From contig MU859076.1 in assembly GCA_033297205.1 (NCBI GenBank), positions 62,001 to 126,000 of the forward strand: 64,000 bases of DNA, given 5' to 3'. Shown here piece by piece: positions 35,024 to 45,452 of this stretch. The notes beneath the pieces are model-generated. The model did not search any database. It was not told the origin of the DNA and worked only from the letters and a program-made list of their open reading frames with translations. The position numbers were made by a program, and so were the translations under genes. This DNA is from Pseudoneurospora amorphoporcata (Eukaryota > Ascomycota > Sordariomycetes > Sordariales > Sordariaceae). The first letter of the stretch is position 1. Each line of letters starts with the position of its first letter.

Positions 35024-36060
35024 CGTGATCGGGGGCCTAGTAGAGGGAATATCCGTACCTTAGAAAGATAACTGGTTGCAACAACAGGGCAGCGAACAGG
35101 CTTGTCAGAGATGACAGGCTGAGTTGATATGAATACCTGGAATAGCGCTTTAACTTGAATGCTGCTGCTATAATATGAGTGCCTTGCGATTGGATCTGTT
35201 GCGAAGTCGGAGTGTTCGGTTCGAGCCGCAGACCGAAGAAGTAACATGCGCAAATGATGGAGTTTTTGGCGCTTGTTTGCCTCGGGTTCATGTCATCCGC
35301 GAGTAAGACAGAAGGTGAATTCCTTGAAAAGTTAATGTTGCAAAACTCTGTGGCGTGGAGATTGATAGACGCGAAAGCCACAGGATCTGCAGAGGGACGG
35401 GAAGGGGAAGTGCATTGGGGATGTCGAAGGATTCTTGCTGTGATAAAGACAAGTCAACTGGTGGATGGCACTTGCCATTGCATAATACACGTATTATCAA
35501 GGGCCAAGGACAAAGGGGAAATGACGGCCCAAGAAGGGATGCTGCAAAGTAGGTAGGTAGTAGGTTCTTGTTTCCTTAACGGAGGGCAATGGCAACCACG
35601 TCCATCCCTCCTACCTATTTACAAGTTTCCATTTTCCCCGGGCTATACTCGCTCCTTGTTCCCACTTCTGTTAGTAGCGTGCCTTCATTGTCATAAGTAT
35701 CACAGCCCTTTCCGACAGGGCACCTCAATGAGGATAGACTCCAAAGCAGAAAACCCGGGAAAGAGAGGCCATTCAGATAGGCAGGTCCAATATTGCTTTT
35801 CTCTTTCCTTCTCTCCCTCTCCTTTGAGTGATCGAACTCCATCATGATGTCTTTGATACGACAACATACAATACTTTTTCTTCAGCCTACCGCTTTTCTA
35901 CCGAATATTGTGGGCGATAGAGATACTCCAACATCTATCCAGACAATGAATGAGAAGCAAGAAGTGAGACAAGCATCACAACGCTGCGTAACGACAATGG
36001 CGGATTCTTTATATGTACACAAAAAAGATGATCCCAAACACCAACACCATCACTACTTAA
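35024..36060. other. end of the array / 3' flank of the nucleotidyltransferase gene
   Basis: I see no gene. A GTAGGTAGGTAGTAGG stretch lies near 35551. Confidence 0.45.
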
Positions 36061-39000
36061 TCAAGCAGCACCAGCAGCACCGGCAACACCCTCACTGCCA
36101 GTAGCAACAGCATCATCACCCCTCCAAACCCTCCCATGCAACCCATCCAACACCTCATCAAACTCCTCCCTCTGTTTCTTTTTCCCAGCCTCCAGCACAT
36201 CCTCCAGTAGGTTTTCCTCTTCGAACATTCCACCATTACCGGCACCAGCACCGCCCTCAATACCGACATTTGAAGAGGAAGGACCATGACCATGGTGGTG
36301 GGCCTGATATCCCTGTCCCTGTGCCTGCTGCTGTAGCCTCCCAGCATTCCTAATGATCCTCCAAGCCCTCCTGAACTCGTCCCGGATAGCGACGATGCCG
36401 CTGTGCGTGACGGTGCGGGCGACGTTGTGGTCGAGCTCGAATGGGTCTTCGATGGCGAAGAGGTAGCGGTAGCGGACTTCTTTAAGTTCTACTTCTGCTT
36501 TGGGTTGTTCGGTTGTAGGAGCGAGAGGGGCGGGGGGAGGTGCTGGGCCCGCTTGAACAGCTTGGGGTTTGGCTGGGAAGCCAGGTGGAGGAGCAAGGCC
36601 TGGGGGAGGACCTATAGCAGAAAGGTCGGCAAGAGGAGGTGCCATACCATGAGCTCCAGCGGTAGGAAGAAGTGGCTGCTGTGCCGGTGGCTGTTGAGCC
36701 GACGGAGCAGCAGTAGACGGCACACCAGGCGTGGACTCCAACACCGTCTTAGCGCCCGTCCACCCCTTTTCCTGCTTACTAAGGATTCCACCCTGCGTGC
36801 GAAGGCTGATGACATCCCTTCCCCAATCGAAGCCTCTGCCCGGCAACGTAGACAGCGAGCCATTCTGGGCGTAGTATTCGAAGAACCCGCGGAGGAGATG
36901 GCCGATGGAGTCACGGTTCTGGTTGATCATGCCCATAGCCGCCAGACGCTGGATCTCCTGGTCATCGCGCCAGAAATGCACGTTCCTTCCTTTGCAAAAG
37001 GCTACGTCTTCGAGTTGCTGGGGTGTAAGATCGGGCGGGAGAGGCGGGGCAAGTTGTTGCAGGTTGGGACAGACGAAGGGCTTGACAACGTTGATTAGGT
37101 AGTGTAGTACCATCATAACGTAGCCGTAACTGCTGAGGGTGCCGCGGTAGGGCGAGTTAATGCCGCGGACTTTGGCCCAGTGCTTGACGAAAAGGACCAT
37201 GGGCCGGACGCGTGGGTCGCAGGATGAGTAGCAGCGAAGGAGGTGGGTGTTGTGCATGGCGAGATGGGCAGCAAAGTTGATGTCGCATTGGATGCCCACG
37301 CCAGACTTGGGGAACTCAAAGCGGTCGCGGTAAGGGTCGCGGGGTTGGTTAAGCCCCATGGCTGATGGGTCGCCGATGGAACGAATCTCGGAAATGGTTG
37401 CGATGAGGTCTGGGGAGAGAGGGGTCTCGAAGTCGAAGTCGAAGGGCTCAACCGGGGACCTCACGATAGGTCCTCGGAGGAAGGCGATGTAGGACTCGAG
37501 TTTGTCTTCCGTTTCCTTGGGATAGAATTTTTTCCCGAGACACGTCTCCAGGTCATGACCGAGCTGATAACTCACGTGTCGCTTTCCGATCGCATGAAGA
37601 TCGGAATATTCAATACTGTTCGCGAATTCCTTGACTGCTTCCCGTATGGCCTCGCTCCTGATACCTTGGATGTATTTTTGGGAGACGAGAGCAACCGCCT
37701 CTGTCCAATTATCAGCCGTGTCATTCCCAACCAGGTCAACGAGCACCTTCTCCGCCCTGGCGCAATACTGCGCCGTTGACTCGTACTGCCCCTGCGACAA
37801 TAACATGGCCTGGATGGAAGGGAGCATTCGCAGTTGATCAGCCGCATGCTTCAGGTCCTTGTCGTATTGCAAAGGATCGGCGCCGTAGTTGGGATGGTCT
37901 TGCAGGACCTTCCATCTGTTCACGCAGATCTGGCCTCGCACTTCCTTGTCTGAAGTCTTTTCGGTGATTTGGCGAGACTCCCACATCATAACCATCTGCT
38001 CGCCCTCAACTTGCGTGTACACGCCCTGGAGAGTGCGGGGCTGGTCGGCACGATACTCGAGGTCGTAGCGGTTCAGGGACTTGTAACTGAACAGACGTTC
38101 GCGCAGCTGGCGATCCTCGAGCCCCTCCACGAACGCGAGGCAGACTTCGTTTAGCTTCTGGAAGTCGTCTGGGGAAAAGTAGTTGATCGTCGAGTTGGTT
38201 AGATCGCGTCCGCCAACACTTCTCAGGTAACCTTTCACCGTTCCGTAATAGGCGTTGAGGGCCTGGTTCCTGTGTTGGTATATCTTAAGTCCTTTCCTGT
38301 CAATGGCATGGTCGTATGCTTCGCCCTCTTCGCCATGGTGCTGCTTCTTCGGTTGACCTTGCGCATGATCTTTTTCATCTTTTTGATCTTTCTTTTCCTT
38401 CATATCCGTCGCAGATGCATGACCGCCTTCCGGCTCATCACCCTCATGCTCGACATATTCGGTCACACCTTGTTCTGGGTCGTCGTTCTCCTCTTTTTCT
38501 CCGTTATCTAACATTTCCTTCTCCTGCTTCAGGTGCTCCTCCACAAGATCGTCATACAAGCTCTTTGGCGGCTTCTCGCAGACTTTGATGATGGGCACTC
38601 TGGTCTTTGAAAGAAGACGAGCGGCAAGTCCAAGCGCGAGAAACGTCTTTTCAATCAGCCGAGGGATCGGAGAGCCTGGCGCATCTGGCTGCAGCTTTGA
38701 GAGAGGTGACAAAAGGCCCAGATCCATATCAGCGGCCTTGGTAGCAAAACCAGAAGCAAGACTGCCGAAGCACCGGAGCTGGACACTCTCAGGAGGAAAG
38801 TCGTAAAAGCCGTTTTCGGATTGTTCGTACTGGGTGATGACGGCCTGGGCAAGTTTCTCGATATTTTGGCGGAACGTCTCGTTTTTAACGATGTCGTCGT
38901 ATTCGATCTCGGCATTCGAGATGATGGTCGCACATAGACCCTCGAGCAACTCTGTTTGCGCCTTGAGCTGCTCCGGTCGGACCTGGGGTTGTCTGCCGGG

Positions 39001-39642
39001 GTTCCGAAGCGACGCCCCTCCTCTAGGATTACTGGGTGCTGGGCCATCGAAGGATCCCTGGGGAGTGTGGTGTGCCGTGCCAGAGTTGGGACCGGAATGG
39101 AGAGGTTGTCGCCAGGTGTTACGGTCCAAGTGCTGGGGCCCTGGGCCATGGTGAGAGCGAGAAGGGTGATGCCTGGGTTGGGGGTGTCCCTGAGGCTGTA
39201 CTGGAACCTGGTTACCCATATGAGGCGGGTTTGGCTGGTGGTGATAACCTGTCGGTTGTGGTCCTGACTGAAGTCTTTGATTCCTATATCGGCCTCCATT
39301 ACCATATGGCCCAGGTTGATGGCTAGCCTGGTGTTCAACTTGGTGTCCAAATCGCTGTCCAGGTTGATGTCTGGCCGGAGGTCCTGGGTGAGGGGCAAAT
39401 CCTCTCGAGGCCTGCTGTGGACCGGCAGGCTCAGTTGGTTGAGCACGAGGGTCGATGGCGATGTTTAACTGAGCGGACATCTGGCGACGCTGGGCCTGGT
39501 TGAGACGTTTCCGGATTTGTGGAGGGGATGAACCGCTGGGGGCGTTTCCCACATGGGGTTCTGGGTCGTTGGAGTTGGTGAGGATCAAATTCCTGAGGCG
39601 ATCCTCAAGACCTGGTCCCCGATCTCCCTGTCCTAGCTCCAT
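36061..39642 (-). CDS. Cid1-like non-canonical poly(A)/poly(U) polymerase with large insertion
   Basis: Members of this nucleotidyltransferase family add A or U tails to RNA. The 1193-residue frame (start MELGQGDRG) has a disordered, Pro/Gln/His-rich N terminus. The catalytic signature is LRCFGSLASGFATKAADMDLGLLSP, with metal-binding Asp305 and Asp307. The third Asp is in GVGIQCDINFAAHLAMHNT, at about residue 787. VRPMVLFVKHWAKVRGI and GTLSSYGYVMMVLHYL follow, the central and nucleotide-recognition region of Cid1-type enzymes. Normally the third Asp lies about 60 residues after the first pair; here about 480 residues intervene, including an acidic/lysine-rich linker. The C terminus is Pro-rich with a further helical part. 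The frame is open to 39846, but TTTCTCAG just upstream of the chosen ATG and a GTAAAT donor near 39860 suggest a leader intron. Whether it adds A or U cannot be told. Confidence 0.8.
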   Translation of the reverse strand: MELGQGDRGPGLEDRLRNLILTNSNDPEPHVGNAPSGSSPPQIRKRLNQAQRRQMSAQLNIAIDPRAQPTEPAGPQQASRGFAPHPGPPARHQPGQRFGHQVEHQASHQPGPYGNGGRYRNQRLQSGPQPTGYHHQPNPPHMGNQVPVQPQGHPQPRHHPSRSHHGPGPQHLDRNTWRQPLHSGPNSGTAHHTPQGSFDGPAPSNPRGGASLRNPGRQPQVRPEQLKAQTELLEGLCATIISNAEIEYDDIVKNETFRQNIEKLAQAVITQYEQSENGFYDFPPESVQLRCFGSLASGFATKAADMDLGLLSPLSKLQPDAPGSPIPRLIEKTFLALGLAARLLSKTRVPIIKVCEKPPKSLYDDLVEEHLKQEKEMLDNGEKEENDDPEQGVTEYVEHEGDEPEGGHASATDMKEKKDQKDEKDHAQGQPKKQHHGEEGEAYDHAIDRKGLKIYQHRNQALNAYYGTVKGYLRSVGGRDLTNSTINYFSPDDFQKLNEVCLAFVEGLEDRQLRERLFSYKSLNRYDLEYRADQPRTLQGVYTQVEGEQMVMMWESRQITEKTSDKEVRGQICVNRWKVLQDHPNYGADPLQYDKDLKHAADQLRMLPSIQAMLLSQGQYESTAQYCARAEKVLVDLVGNDTADNWTEAVALVSQKYIQGIRSEAIREAVKEFANSIEYSDLHAIGKRHVSYQLGHDLETCLGKKFYPKETEDKLESYIAFLRGPIVRSPVEPFDFDFETPLSPDLIATISEIRSIGDPSAMGLNQPRDPYRDRFEFPKSGVGIQCDINFAAHLAMHNTHLLRCYSSCDPRVRPMVLFVKHWAKVRGINSPYRGTLSSYGYVMMVLHYLINVVKPFVCPNLQQLAPPLPPDLTPQQLEDVAFCKGRNVHFWRDDQEIQRLAAMGMINQNRDSIGHLLRGFFEYYAQNGSLSTLPGRGFDWGRDVISLRTQGGILSKQEKGWTGAKTVLESTPGVPSTAAPSAQQPPAQQPLLPTAGAHGMAPPLADLSAIGPPPGLAPPPGFPAKPQAVQAGPAPPPAPLAPTTEQPKAEVELKEVRYRYLFAIEDPFELDHNVARTVTHSGIVAIRDEFRRAWRIIRNAGRLQQQAQGQGYQAHHHGHGPSSSNVGIEGGAGAGNGGMFEEENLLEDVLEAGKKKQREEFDEVLDGLHGRVWRGDDAVATGSEGVAGAAGAA

Positions 39643-41020
39643 TGCAGTGGTGTTGACCTGAGAAAGACGATGACCCCCGAGCTTCCTTTTAATAATGGCC
39701 AAGCGATTAGCATGCAGGGAATTCATACAGGGAAGAGCAATCAGGTGTTGTCGACAGTGTGATGAAGTGAAGGAGGTGGCTGAGAGAAGCCCGCAGTGAT
39801 GTTGAAGATGTCCTGCGACTTGAGGTTGTGAAGGGTAGTCAGCCAAGTTATCGTATATTTACCAATTGGCCTGAGAGGGATTCGGGATGAGTGTTGAAAA
39901 AGGAGGCACGAGCTGAAAGTCTCGTCTTGACTCTTCTGAAATTCCACTTCAGGCTCCAGGGCAGTGGCATGGAATATGGAGTGACAAAAGGTAGTTAAAA
40001 GGTACCTTACAGCATGTACCCCAGCGCTGGGATGGGCCTGGTGGAGGCGGCGATTAGACTTGTTTCCTGAAGTTGGAATACTGAAAATGGTGTTGCTGAA
40101 TCCCGTAAAGTCGCGTCATGCTGCTCACTTTGTTTGCCTGGAGATGCCAGCCTTGTCGTCCACAAACAGATTGTCCAGTCTGTGACACCTGACGGCAGCA
40201 AGCAACAGCACGCGAAGCACCCAATCTTTGGCATAAGCGAATAAGGTAGTGAAACCTGAAGTGCAGTGCTAAATAGCTAGGTTACCAGCAAGTTACGTAG
40301 GGGTGGAGACGCTGAGCAGGGGCCTTGAAGCTTCCGTTCATCTCATTGGTGTCTTCTTGAGTCAATTCAACCTGCTATTGGCCGCGATAACTGCAGACCC
40401 ACAGTCCTTTCTTTGTCCTGGATTGGACAGCGGGCAAGTTAAATACCTGAAGCAAAGCATGCTCAAACGCCGAAGCTGACGGATGTCCGCTGTATTTAAT
40501 CTCGCATGTATTCCATTTTGAATTTCCCTCTGCGGCCTATTTAGCTGAGGTCCGGCCAATTATTTCCTCTTCAACTCTTTCCCCCCAACCCGTAATCAAG
40601 CATTTTGCCCACCATTCGAACTGATCCGTCTTACAGGGCAGCTCTTTCAGTGCCACTTCTAGCGCGACTGCCCGCCTGTAAGCAATTGGACTTCGACCAC
40701 AACTTTCGATTTCCCAACCCACCCTCTCTACTCACGCCAACTTCCGTCCTCCGACCTGGAGACAACGACATACTTTTCAGTACCACTTTATTTTGATGCC
40801 GACTCTCGACTTTCCGTATCATCTCTTCCCCTAGTGAAAGCGCGCCAATCGCGAGTTTACAACAACTGCTCATCAAAGCCAGGTCGACCTAGATTTGCAT
40901 GACGTACGACCAGGTCCAGGCAACCAACAACCTCAATTCTTACCCATACGTAGACGACCTCTCGCTCCCCGAATCGAACATCCCACGAACCCCAAAGGAA
41001 CATCTCATCAACAAGCCAAC
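39643..41020. other. divergent promoter region
   Basis: This lies between the nucleotidyltransferase (-) and TFIIF alpha (+) genes. I see no other gene. The TFIIF alpha frame is open back to 40895 (MHDVRPGPG), but that extension does not look family-like and is treated as leader. Confidence 0.5.
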
Positions 41021-43459
41021 ATGAGCGCTCCTCCGGCCGGCGCGCCTCCCACTGGCGCTGCTCCCAACGGGCAACAGCCACCCAAGAAAATCATCCGCAA
41101 AAAGGCCAATGCCGATCCTCTCGTCGCCAGGAAGAAGACCCTTCCGAAACCCCCAATGGCACGTCGACCTGCCGACTGGGAGGCCAGATCTCGCGCTTCG
41201 GAAAACGCCGGCCAAAACAGGTCTCTTCGTCAGCTCGAAGTCAAGGCGATGGACCACAAGAGGAAGAGATCCATGAACCCGGGGAAATGGAGTGAACAGG
41301 CACAGGGCTACGTCGAAGAGTTCCCCTTGGTCGTATCGAAAAATCAGCTCATGGAGTTGCGATTCCACGTCATGCAGCTCAACAACAAGCACGGCAACCT
41401 GGACGTGACCGACCAGGACCAGTTTCCTCGCCCAGTCACCTTGCAACGCCGGGACCCCCGTCTGCCGCCCGCCCACCGCATGGCGCTTAAGGAAGAGATG
41501 GAGGATGTGCCCATGGACGATACAGAGGCTGAGCGTATTCGTCAGGAGAAGGAGGCCAAGGAAGCCCAGCGTGCACTGGACCAGGCCAAGATCGCTCCCG
41601 TCATGAAGCCGAATGAGCCCAACAAGCCTCAGAAGAAGGACAAATCCATGAAGACCCACGTCTTCCACGGAAAGCACTCCGAGGAGCACAAAAAAGCATT
41701 GGATCTGCGATACCAGGAAACACTCCCATGGCACCTCGAAGATGCCGAGGGCAAGTCGGGCGTCTGGGTCGGACACTACGTTGCCGGTCTATCAGAAGTC
41801 AACTGTGCTCTCATCCAGACCCAAGATCAGAAGTTCCAGATGATTCCCTTGACCCGTTGGTATGCCTTCCACGAGAAGCCAAAGTTCAACGTTTTGTCTC
41901 TGGACGACGCCGAGAACCTGATGAAGCAGAACAAGGACGTTAAGCGTTGGGTCATGCGCGACAGGGAGAGAGAACTGACTCAAAAGGAGAAGGCCGATAC
42001 CAGAATGTTCCTTGGTGGACGTGCGCGTGTCAAGACGGAGAGCTACACATCGAGGGCTGCTCCCAAATCTGAGAGACGGGACGATTACGAGCTCGACATG
42101 TCGGGTGACGAGTTTCAGGACGACGATGAGACCCCCGGTTTCGAGGCAGATGATGAGGAGGCCAAGGAGGCCAAGGAGCGTATTCGTCGCGAGCAAGCTG
42201 CGGCTAACTTGTTTGGTGAGGGTGATCAGAGCAAGGTTGATGAGGAAGAGAGAGAGCGTGAGTTGGAGAAGCTCAGGCTGAAGAAGACGGGCAAGGAGGT
42301 CGTCAAGCGTTTGGTCAAGTTGGAGCATGCCATGGACTACGATGCAGGATCAGACTCCGAGAGGGAGTCGGACAACCCCTTTGCCGATTCGGAGGAATCC
42401 GAAGACGAGCACGAGGAGAAGAAGGAAGGCGAGGAGGTGAAGGAAGAAGACAAGAAGGATGGCGCTTCGGGCACCAACAGCAAGGGTACCGCGACGCCAA
42501 CGGGCAAGCAAAAGGCCCCCGATTCCGCAAAAAAGAACAAGTTGAAGCGTGCTGGTTCGCCCAACCTGTCGGAATCTAGTGAAGCCGAATCGAACCGGAA
42601 GAAGGCCAAGCTTTCCGCCAACAAGGGCACGGCATCCATGGGCCAGAGCCGGTCGAATACTCCCTTGCCTGGTCGTCCTAAGGGTGCTACCAGTGATGGT
42701 GAGATGTCTGACGGCGGCGCGAAGAGCAGCAGGCCTCAGATCAAGCAGACGACGCTTGGTGGTATGGTGCCCAATTCCAGGCCCGGTAGCCCTCCTCAGC
42801 CAGGTAAGAGACGCCCTTCATCGTTGATTCCGTTCCATTGTTCTATGACGACCATTTACGCTTGTGACATGGCTCTGTATTGCAAACCTTTGATTACCTT
42901 TGGACCTTCTTTGTGCTTTCGTCATTTCAGTTCTGACTCGAGTCACCAACCCTCTCCTGATTTCTTTTTCACCACCCCATGGCGTCAATCTCCTTTAGTT
43001 CCTTCAAGACTCGCAGTGCACAGACACCTTCCATACCATTCTACAGCAAAATTTATTTCATTACCATCCCCTTGCTATGCAACAACCTCTTTCAACTTCC
43101 CAACCCACCACCCTCCACCTCAATATCTCACTAACATGATCACCCCACCAGGCTCCCCCAGCGGCTCCCCACCACCCACCTCCGGCGGCGCCGCCCCGGC
43201 CAATGACTTCATCAAGCCCGAAGAGGTCATGGCCGCGATCGACCAGTACCCCAACGGCGTCGCTCTCGCGGTGCTCATGAAGCCCTTCAGTCACCGCATC
43301 GACGCGACGCCCAACCGCTCCAAGTCCCATCTGTCTACCAAATCAGAGTGGCTCGGTATGGTTAAGCGCTTTGGTTACTTGGGTCCTGATAAGCTGATCA
43401 GACGTAAGACGGGGCCCGCTCAAGGTGGTGGAAGCGGTGCTGCTAGTCCCCAGCCATAG
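41021..43459 (+). CDS. tfg1: transcription initiation factor IIF subunit alpha (TFG1/RAP74)
   Basis: TFIIF binds RNA polymerase II and helps place it on the promoter with TFIIB. Two exons (41021-42803, 43152-43459) encode 696 residues. The N-terminal dimerisation fold is recognisable from FPLVVSKNQLMELRFHVMQL, then SGVWVGHYVAGLSEVNCALI and MIPLTRWYAFHEKPKFNVLSLDDAE. A long acidic and lysine-rich middle contains many phosphorylatable Ser. The C-terminal winged helix reads FIKPEEVMAAIDQYPNGVALAVLMKPF and SEWLGMVKRFGYLGPDKLIRRK. The intron is supported by a GTAAGA donor, a CTCACTAACAT branch site and a CCAG acceptor. It is 348 bases, a multiple of three, and has no stop. The start MSAPPAGAPP was preferred over an in-frame ATG 126 bases upstream. 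Confidence 0.93.
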   Translation: MSAPPAGAPPTGAAPNGQQPPKKIIRKKANADPLVARKKTLPKPPMARRPADWEARSRASENAGQNRSLRQLEVKAMDHKRKRSMNPGKWSEQAQGYVEEFPLVVSKNQLMELRFHVMQLNNKHGNLDVTDQDQFPRPVTLQRRDPRLPPAHRMALKEEMEDVPMDDTEAERIRQEKEAKEAQRALDQAKIAPVMKPNEPNKPQKKDKSMKTHVFHGKHSEEHKKALDLRYQETLPWHLEDAEGKSGVWVGHYVAGLSEVNCALIQTQDQKFQMIPLTRWYAFHEKPKFNVLSLDDAENLMKQNKDVKRWVMRDRERELTQKEKADTRMFLGGRARVKTESYTSRAAPKSERRDDYELDMSGDEFQDDDETPGFEADDEEAKEAKERIRREQAAANLFGEGDQSKVDEEERERELEKLRLKKTGKEVVKRLVKLEHAMDYDAGSDSERESDNPFADSEESEDEHEEKKEGEEVKEEDKKDGASGTNSKGTATPTGKQKAPDSAKKNKLKRAGSPNLSESSEAESNRKKAKLSANKGTASMGQSRSNTPLPGRPKGATSDGEMSDGGAKSSRPQIKQTTLGGMVPNSRPGSPPQPGKRRPSSLIPFHCSMTTIYACDMALYCKPLITFGPSLCFRHFSSDSSHQPSPDFFFTTPWRQSPLVPSRLAVHRHLPYHSTAKFISLPSPCYATTSFNFPTHHPPPQYLTNMITPPGSPSGSPPPTSGGAAPANDFIKPEEVMAAIDQYPNGVALAVLMKPFSHRIDATPNRSKSHLSTKSEWLGMVKRFGYLGPDKLIRRKTGPAQGGGSGAASPQP

Positions 43460-44312
43460 AGCGGCGGCCGCGTGCCCCTGGCTGCTGATGGGAAGGAATC
43501 GGCAGTGGTCCGAGATGGGGCTGGAAATGACAGACCGGCTAAGCAAGCAGGAGGAAGTGGTTATCCTAGCCCCCCTCCGGAGACAAGCGACGCAAGTGAA
43601 GATGGCGTGTCATCCAAGAAAGCTGTCAATGACGAACCTATGGCCAACGACGAGCCTATGAACGATGAACCGAAACCGAAACCGCCGGTTCGAATCAAAA
43701 TCGTGGGACGATTCGCATCCAAATATTACGCTGGTCGTCGTGCTACTAAGTGGTTTCCAAAGAGTTGAAGTTGTTTTTGATAGGGTTTTGGAAGACATGT
43801 GGACAGTTGGAAGGAGAGAAACGAAACGGAATAACAACGTACACGGACCATTTTTACGGGTATAGCGCTTTCACAGTATCACTATTTCTGGAGCTCAACA
43901 CGTAGCTTCGCGGAACATGGTTGGGGATGTCTACCAAGGTCAACAGAGGTCGAGTCGATTAGACAGATAGTAATAGACCTCACTGAAGCGACTTTTATGC
44001 TTTCCGTATAAGGTGCTTACGTTCGTGTTCGATCTCCATGTGCCACTGGTGATGGTTGATTGAACATGATATTAGAGCCTATGAGTCCTGTCCTGCCATA
44101 GCTAACTTCTTCACCCAAAACTACATGCTTCAGACCCAGTGAGGAAACATCATATCTTGTCCCATCTAGGTAGGTACTTGTATCTGAAGCCCTCATCCAA
44201 GACATAACACATCGACGACGCCAAACACCTAGCAGAAACTCCACAAGGATCCTAACAATCTTTTTAAACCATTCATTAACCCATAACCACCACGCCAATC
44301 CTACAGACTGAC
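43460..44312. other. TFG1 3' region, convergent with BUD13
   Basis: Directly after the TFG1 stop the same frame stays open for 103 codons to 43768. The rest up to the BUD13 stop shows no gene. Confidence 0.45.
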
Positions 44313-45452
44313 CTACTCATCCATCTGCCAAGCATACTCCAACCCTTTATTCCTCTCCCGTCTATTAATCGCCCTAAACCTCTCCCCCTCAAACCCATTA
44401 CTCCTATCCACCCCATCCCATCTATACCCCGGTTTGATCCCGTACCGATTGGGCGGTGCCGGACCCTTGTATACTGGCCTTCTCCCCAACCCTTTTCTCT
44501 TCCCTTTAATAGTCTTGACTTCCTCAGGAGCGAGAAACTGCGCCATAGGATCATTCCACCTCTCCTGCTCTTTCATCTCCCTATTAAGCTGCTCATCATC
44601 TTTCCCCCTTGCCAAAGGCATGAGTTTCGCTTCTTCCAGTTCCTCCCTCCTACGTCTAGCCTGTTCCAGCTGGACCTCGCCTTTCAGCGCCCTTATCTTT
44701 TCTTGCTCCTTGCGTTCAGCCTCAGCCTGTTGCCGCCTTGCTTCCGCCCGGCGCATAGACGCATCGATCCTCCTGCCTGTGGCATCTCTCAGCACCAGCT
44801 CTTCTTGTGTTCCTTCAGGCTGTTGTTCCCGTTCGGCTTTTATCCTCTCCAGTTCCAGCCTTTCGGCCTCTTGGCGGGCTCGTAACTGAGCGGTAATGGC
44901 AGAGGCGGATTGGAGACCGGCGTGTGTGCCGTTGGACATGATAGGTGCTTGGGCGGCTGTTTCGCTTGGTTGGTGAGATCGGGTAAGGGCAGTGGCCCCG
45001 GTGGTGGTGTCTACTACCAAGACTTCGTCATCGCCACCTGCTTCTCGAGCCAAAGCGGCGGTTTCGGCGGCGGTTTGCGCTAGGATCGCGTCGGCGGCTG
45101 CTGCGGCTTCGAGGTCTTCTTTTGTTGTCGTTTTGGTTTGTGTGGGTGTAGGCCTTGATTTTGATGCTGCTGTTGAGCCGGAGCCGACGGTTTTCCAGCC
45201 GGATGTCTTGGCCTTTTTGAAGTCGGCTGATACTACGTCCGTGGCGAGGATGGGGCCGTCAAAGTCATTGTCGTCGTCGGAATCGCGTTTGGAGGCCTGG
45301 GCCCAGGTGTTGTCGTCGTCGTCGGCTATGATTAGACCTGATTCTGTTGTGGACTTGGTTTTACGCTTGCGCTTCTTTGTTGAGGAGGATTTGTTGGGTG
45401 GGTCGGTGGAGAGGTAGTGGGCTGCTAGGTAGGCGGCCTTATCTGAGGGCAT
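44313..45452 (-). CDS. bud13: pre-mRNA-splicing factor CWC26/BUD13 (RES complex)
   Basis: BUD13 is a subunit of the RES complex (with Snu17 and Pml1), which binds the activated spliceosome and promotes splicing and pre-mRNA retention. The single exon encodes 379 residues. The N terminus has the family's MPSDKAAYLAAHYLS start, then a Lys/Arg-rich and acidic stretch (KKRKRKTK, IIADDDDNTWAQ). A long charged helix full of Glu, Arg and Gln leads into the conserved C-terminal domain: NREMKEQERWNDPMAQFL, RRPVYKGPAPPNRYGIKPGY and WDGVDRSNGFEGERFRAIN ending EYAWQMDE. That C-terminal block is diagnostic of the family. Length and lack of introns are plausible. The gene is convergent with TFG1. Confidence 0.95.
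   Translation of the reverse strand: MPSDKAAYLAAHYLSTDPPNKSSSTKKRKRKTKSTTESGLIIADDDDNTWAQASKRDSDDDNDFDGPILATDVVSADFKKAKTSGWKTVGSGSTAASKSRPTPTQTKTTTKEDLEAAAAADAILAQTAAETAALAREAGGDDEVLVVDTTTGATALTRSHQPSETAAQAPIMSNGTHAGLQSASAITAQLRARQEAERLELERIKAEREQQPEGTQEELVLRDATGRRIDASMRRAEARRQQAEAERKEQEKIRALKGEVQLEQARRRREELEEAKLMPLARGKDDEQLNREMKEQERWNDPMAQFLAPEEVKTIKGKRKGLGRRPVYKGPAPPNRYGIKPGYRWDGVDRSNGFEGERFRAINRRERNKGLEYAWQMDE

Noticed and set aside
40940..41776. 278-codon minus-strand frame inside TFIIF alpha
   Set aside because: Shadow of the coding strand; it has no family resemblance, while the plus strand encodes clear TFIIF motifs.
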